Part shown: positions 60,218-64,000 of the stretch, one piece after another | Layout: the number at the start of each line of letters is the position of its first letter | Numbering within the stretch: position 1 is the stretch's first letter | Source of the DNA: Bacillus fungorum | GTDB lineage: Bacteria; Bacillota; Bacilli; Bacillales; Bacillaceae_G | Direction of reading: 5' to 3' | Assembly: GCF_002746455.1 (NCBI RefSeq) | Contig: NZ_NWUW01000007.1 | Coordinates: 62,001 to 126,000 of the forward strand | Length of the DNA stretch: 64,000 nucleotides | Notes under the pieces: model-generated | What the model saw: only the letters and a program-made list of their open reading frames with translations | Database searches by the model: none | What the model was told of the DNA's origin: nothing | Made by a program: the position numbers and the translations under genes

Positions 60218-61708
60218 ATGTTGTTAATTTCAATTAAAACGTTACAAGATGATCGTTTTTTACGTCCGCTACAAAATATTGGCGGCTTATTTTTTGAAGA
60301 TAGTACGATTGGATTTGAACAAGCGGAAGCAAATCTTATCGTTGATATACACATTGAAGAGAATGTGAAAGCATCAGCTCGTTTAACAGACGTTGCGACT
60401 GGAAATGTGTATGAAGAAACATTCGCAAAAGATTTATCTGCTTTTACAGATGAAAAAGAGCGTATGAAGCAAGTGAAGCACGTTGTTTCTTATGTATATC
60501 TTTCTGTTCTTCAGCAGTTAACTGGTATTGAACAAAGCTGGGGTATTTTAACGGGAGTTCGTCCAACGAAACTTCTTCATAAAATGCTTCAAAATGGTAT
60601 GTCAAAAGAAGAAGCACACCAAGAACTTCGTGAAAGTTATTTAATTCATGAAGAGAAAATTGAACTTCTTCAGCGTATTGTTGATTGCCAATTAGCGGTA
60701 GTTCCGGATTTATACCGTTTGAAAGAGGAAGTAAGTATTTATATCGGTATTCCATTCTGCCCAACAAAATGTGCATATTGTACATTCCCGGCGTATGCAA
60801 TTAACGGACGCCAAGGCTCTGTTGATTCATTCTTAGGTGGTTTACATTATGAAGTTCGTGAAATTGGTAAGTTTTTAAAAGAAAAAGGTGTAACAGTTAC
60901 GACGATCTATTACGGCGGCGGTACACCGACAAGTATTACAGCAGAAGAGATGGATATGCTGTATGAAGAAATGTATGAAGCGTTCCCAGATGTGAAAAAT
61001 GTGCGTGAAGTAACAGTTGAGGCAGGTCGCCCAGATACAATTACGCCAGCAAAACTAGAAGTGTTAAATAAATGGAACATTGACCGTATTAGTATTAATC
61101 CGCAGTCATACCATCAAGAGACACTAAAAGCAATTGGACGTCACCATACTGTAGAAGAAACAATTGAGAAGTATCATTTAGCTCGTGAAATGGGAATGAA
61201 CAATATTAATATGGACTTAATTATTGGTCTTCCTGGTGAAGGGTTAGATATCTTCAAGCATACGTTAGATGAAACAGAAAAGTTAATGCCAGAATCATTA
61301 ACAGTTCATACGTTATCATTTAAACGTGCTTCTGAAATGACGCAAAACAAACGTAAATATAAAGTAGCAGGTCGCGAAGAAATTACAGCGATGATGCACG
61401 AAGCAGAAGAGTGGACGCAAAAGCATAATTACGTACCATATTACCTATACCGTCAAAAGAATATTTTAGGTAACTTAGAGAACGTTGGTTATGCAATGCC
61501 GACGCAAGAAAGTATTTACAACATTGTCATTATGGAAGAAGTACAATCGATTATCGGACTTGGCTGTGGTGCATCAAGTAAGTTTGTTCACCCGAAGACA
61601 GGTGCAATTACGCACTTCGCTAATCCGAAAGATCCAAAATCATATAATGATGGCTTCGTAAAATATACAGAAGACAAACTGAAAATTTTAGAAGAGCTAT
61701 TTGTATAA
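60218..61708 (+). CDS. hemZ: Coproporphyrinogen III oxidase-like radical SAM protein HemZ
   Basis: A 496-residue radical SAM enzyme related to the oxygen-independent coproporphyrinogen oxidase HemN. The iron-sulfur motif is IPFCPTKCAYCTF (about residues 177-189; CxxxCxYC). The SAM-binding region includes IYYGGGTPTSI (about 232-242) and VEAGRPDTI, and DLIIGLPGE appears near 334-342. The N-terminal 165 residues form the extra domain typical of HemZ (YhaV), larger than HemN. Start ATG at 60218 after AAAAGG; a GTG two codons upstream is possible. Position beside yhaX matches B. subtilis. Whether HemZ makes protoporphyrinogen or acts on another tetrapyrrole is unsettled. Confidence 0.92.
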   Translation: MLLISIKTLQDDRFLRPLQNIGGLFFEDSTIGFEQAEANLIVDIHIEENVKASARLTDVATGNVYEETFAKDLSAFTDEKERMKQVKHVVSYVYLSVLQQLTGIEQSWGILTGVRPTKLLHKMLQNGMSKEEAHQELRESYLIHEEKIELLQRIVDCQLAVVPDLYRLKEEVSIYIGIPFCPTKCAYCTFPAYAINGRQGSVDSFLGGLHYEVREIGKFLKEKGVTVTTIYYGGGTPTSITAEEMDMLYEEMYEAFPDVKNVREVTVEAGRPDTITPAKLEVLNKWNIDRISINPQSYHQETLKAIGRHHTVEETIEKYHLAREMGMNNINMDLIIGLPGEGLDIFKHTLDETEKLMPESLTVHTLSFKRASEMTQNKRKYKVAGREEITAMMHEAEEWTQKHNYVPYYLYRQKNILGNLENVGYAMPTQESIYNIVIMEEVQSIIGLGCGASSKFVHPKTGAITHFANPKDPKSYNDGFVKYTEDKLKILEELFV

Positions 61709-61716
61709 GGAGAAGG

Positions 61717-61750
61717 GGGCTGTTCCGATTTGGAACAGCTTCTTCTTTAT
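61717..61750 (+). terminator. Terminator after hemZ
   Basis: GCTGTTCC-GATTT-GGAACAGC hairpin followed by TTCTTCTTT. Confidence 0.85.
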
Positions 61751-61940
61751 ATTGTCAGTTTTTGTAGGTAAGTCAATATATTCGGGAAATCGTCGACATA
61801 ATTTCATTTAGCGTCTAACGGCGCTGTTTGTAAAACTATGTCGATAATAATCAGAAAAATTAGTCAAATAGTTAGAGGACAATGTCTACTTATGGACGAA
61901 ATGATAGATTTATGAAAGAGAAAAGGGGGAAATTGTTGGC

Positions 61941-63497
61941 ATGTACATGACGATAGGGAGAATTTTTGATTTATCTGTTGGTAAGTATCCGAATAAAGAG
62001 GCGTTAGTGGAACCAGAAAAAAATATTCGCTGGACGTATAAACAGTGGGATGAGCAAATAAATAAAACGGCGCACGCTCTATTAGAAGAAGGGGTAAGAA
62101 AAGGAGATACTGTATCTGTTTACTTATATAACTGCTGTGAATTTGTAAACGTTTACTTAGCTTGTGCGAAAATTGGAGCGATCTTTAACCCGATTAATTT
62201 CCGCTTAAAAGCAAAAGAAGTATCGTATATTCTCCAGGACGCAGCCTCCAAAGTCGTTGTCTTTGAAAAAGCAGTTGAATCAACTGTTGCTATCATTGAA
62301 CGAGATTTCCCAAATACATCTTTTTGGTATGTAGAAGACGATACACCTTCCTATGCAAGTTCCTACCATGAAAAAGTGAATGCAGCATCTTCTGAGAAAA
62401 TAGATATCGAAATTGATGAAATGGATTATTGTTCTATGCTGTATACGAGCGGTACGACAGGGCATCCGAAAGGTGTATTACATCGTCATCGTGAAATGAC
62501 TGAACATAGTATGATTTGTACGTATTTCCTTAAATATAATCGAGATAGTGTTGGACTTGTTGTTGCACCTTTATATCACTGCGGTGAGTTAAATGCCGGG
62601 ATTATTCCGCGCATTCAAGTTGGCGGAAAGAATGTTATTTTACATCACTTTGATACAGAAACAGTATTACATACGATTCAAGAAGAGAAGATTACGACGT
62701 TCTTTGCAGCACCGACGATGTGGAATATGCTGTTGCAAAAAGACTTAACGCAGTATGATTTAACGTCGATGAAGATCGGTATATACGGCGGAGCTGCAAT
62801 GGCACCGGCATTAGTAAAGGAATGTAAAGAACGTCTTTATATTGATCTTGTTCAAATATACGGAATGACAGAAATGGGACCAGTTGTTGCGTTTCTCGTA
62901 GAAGAAGATCAAATTACGAAAGCAGGTTCAGCGGGAACACCATGCTTTAGTCATGAAATTCGAATTGTAAAACCAAGTGATGATGCACCAGCAGAACCAG
63001 ATGATGTATTGCCCACTTATGAAGTAGGAGAGATTATTTTGCGCGGCCCAACTATGATGGCTGGTTATCATAACCGAGAAGAAGCAAATGCAAAATCGAT
63101 GTATAAAGGATGGTATCATTCTGGTGATTTAGGCTACTTCGATAAAGATGGTTATTTATTCGTCGCAGATCGTGTGGATGATATGGTGATTAGTGGCGGC
63201 GTTAATATTTATCCACGTGAAATTGAAGATTTCCTTCATAGTCATCCGGGTATATTAGATGTTGCCGTGCTTGGTGAGCCAGATGAATTATGGGGAGAAC
63301 GTGTTGTGGCAGTCGTTGTAAAGAAAGATGAACATATTACAGAGGCTGATTTAGAAACATATTGTAAAGAAAGTGATGAATTAGCAGATTATAAACGTCC
63401 TCGTCACTATTTATTTGTGGATGAACTGCCTCGTAATGCGAGTGGAAAATTACAAAAATTTGTCCTGAGAGAGTCGTTGAAGGGCGCAAAAAAATAG
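61941..63497 (+). CDS. Fatty acid/AMP-dependent acyl-CoA ligase
   Basis: A 518-residue member of the ANL superfamily that activates a carboxylic acid with ATP and CoA. The P-loop-like YTSGTTGHPKGVLHRHRE is at about residues 168-185, the aromatic/substrate motif IYGMTEMGP at about 303-311, YHSGDLGYFDKDGYLFVADR (key GDLGYFDKDGYLFVADR, about 392-408), and the C-terminal catalytic Lys in PRNASGKLQKF (about 499-509). Highly similar in architecture to long-chain and medium-chain fatty acyl-CoA synthetases (LcfB/YhfL type) of Bacillus. The ATG follows AAAAGGGGGA with 10-bp spacing. Substrate chain length cannot be read. Confidence 0.9.
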   Translation: MYMTIGRIFDLSVGKYPNKEALVEPEKNIRWTYKQWDEQINKTAHALLEEGVRKGDTVSVYLYNCCEFVNVYLACAKIGAIFNPINFRLKAKEVSYILQDAASKVVVFEKAVESTVAIIERDFPNTSFWYVEDDTPSYASSYHEKVNAASSEKIDIEIDEMDYCSMLYTSGTTGHPKGVLHRHREMTEHSMICTYFLKYNRDSVGLVVAPLYHCGELNAGIIPRIQVGGKNVILHHFDTETVLHTIQEEKITTFFAAPTMWNMLLQKDLTQYDLTSMKIGIYGGAAMAPALVKECKERLYIDLVQIYGMTEMGPVVAFLVEEDQITKAGSAGTPCFSHEIRIVKPSDDAPAEPDDVLPTYEVGEIILRGPTMMAGYHNREEANAKSMYKGWYHSGDLGYFDKDGYLFVADRVDDMVISGGVNIYPREIEDFLHSHPGILDVAVLGEPDELWGERVVAVVVKKDEHITEADLETYCKESDELADYKRPRHYLFVDELPRNASGKLQKFVLRESLKGAKK

Positions 63498-63528
63498 AAA
63501 GTGGGGGATACCCACTTTCTGTTTTTAT
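63494..63528. terminator. Bidirectional terminator, acyl-CoA ligase / hypothetical
   Basis: AGAAAGTGGG-GGATA-CCCACTTTCT hairpin followed by GTTTTT. Confidence 0.85.
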
Positions 63529-63989
63529 TTACGTGAAAACCCTTCTTCATCAAGGTATTCCGCAGCTTCTGGATAAGAGTTGAATGTACCGTCTAAGTTT
63601 ACACCAGCGTACACGTTCCACATATCATCCTCAGAGATAAGAGTAAGGATATGACCGTCTTCGTTATGCCATTCTTCTTCTTTCGCAGGTTCTGCAGGAA
63701 CTACTACTTCTTCTTGTGAAAGTAATTCAATTGATTGCTCGATTACTGAGCGTAATTCATCTGCTGAAAATTCGCGGATGTTAACCATACCTTTATCATC
63801 CGTTTTATAACCTTTAATACCACTTGCATATACAAAGCCGTTTCCATTTGGATGTAAGTGATAAACAACGTTCTTTTTATCTAAACGACTTTCTTCGAAG
63901 TGAAAGTTCACGCGTTTTAATGATACGTTCTTTCTTTCTAATTCAGGGAAAGATTCAATGATCGATAATTTTTCTTCAAAAGTTAGCAT
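63525..63989 (-). CDS. Hypothetical cytosolic protein, complete
   Basis: I do not recognise this 154-residue acidic protein; the whole frame lies within the window. TTGGAGGCACT precedes the ATG at 63989. Two regions are visible: an N-terminal domain (LTFEEKLSIIESFPELERKNVSLKRVNFHFEES...GFVYASGIKGYKTDDKGMVNI) and a C-terminal repeat-like part (GHILTLISEDDMWNVYAGVNLDGTFNSYPEAAEYL) joined by an acidic Pro/Ala-rich linker (EEVVVPAEPAKEEEW). No membrane segment or known catalytic motif. Confidence 0.7.
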   Translation of the reverse strand: MLTFEEKLSIIESFPELERKNVSLKRVNFHFEESRLDKKNVVYHLHPNGNGFVYASGIKGYKTDDKGMVNIREFSADELRSVIEQSIELLSQEEVVVPAEPAKEEEWHNEDGHILTLISEDDMWNVYAGVNLDGTFNSYPEAAEYLDEEGFSRK

Positions 63990-64000
63990 AGTGCCTCCAA

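Overview
The window is chromosomal DNA of a spore-forming Firmicute, almost certainly a member of the Bacillus cereus group (B. cereus, B. thuringiensis, B. anthracis and relatives). The evidence is low-GC AT-rich codon use, strong AGGAGG-type ribosome sites, spore genes (cotJABC, an alpha/beta-type SASP, yheC/yheD, yhaX), an Ena1 endospore-appendage locus, an SLH-anchored amidase, and copies of the group-specific bcr1 repeat flanked by TTTAT duplications. The species cannot be resolved from this sequence. No phage, IS transposase, CRISPR array or rRNA operon is visible. The only tRNA-related sequence is a 54-nt tRNA-like element.

Layout. 1-2.6 kb: MacB/YknXYZ-type efflux operon, cut by the left edge. 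2.7-5 kb: small membrane protein and an orphan pair of oligopeptide-type ABC permeases. 5-6.4 kb: brnQ. 6.5-7.8 kb: cotJABC with a bcr1 repeat inserted between cotJB and cotJC. 8.3-10.9 kb: a yybP-ykoY manganese riboswitch, DUF1232 and DedA genes, then ena1A-ena1B and convergent ena1C, which build S-type spore appendages. 11-16.9 kb: large secreted phosphoesterase, small membrane proteins, an APC permease and a Na+/H+ antiporter. 17-21.8 kb: MurNAc recycling cluster murR-murQ-murP-mupG with two matching operator palindromes. 22-26.5 kb: DoxX, NTF2-like and DUF6241 genes, EamA transporter with divergent Lrp regulator, GNAT, SDR with divergent MerR regulator. 27-30.2 kb: a drug-efflux regulon (paired SMR genes, TetR regulator, MFS pump) with four copies of one operator. 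30.3-36.2 kb: HxlR regulator with divergent lipoprotein and NAD(P)H oxidoreductase, an EcsB-like protein, and an amino acid permease behind a lysine riboswitch.

36.2-64 kb: gapN, then a block syntenic with the B. subtilis yhe/yha region: the heterodimeric multidrug exporter bmrC-bmrD preceded by a leader-peptide attenuator, sspB, yheD, yheC, yheB, yheA, and further on yhaX and hemZ. Interposed are the tcyABC-like amino acid importer, alsS-alsD (acetoin), a 3-methyladenine DNA glycosylase, an LPXTG surface protein with 36 seven-residue repeats, an amidase with three SLH domains, an acyl-CoA ligase and a hypothetical gene at the right edge.

The window is rich in RNA-level and local control: manganese and lysine riboswitches, a ribosome-dependent attenuator, a sigma-G-type promoter whose leader contains a tRNA-like fold, a hairpin that could shorten an over-long Shine-Dalgarno spacer, and several divergent regulator-target pairs with readable operators. 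The most interesting unexplained item is the 54-nt tRNA-like structure with encoded CCA in the SASP leader (44833-44886, minus strand).
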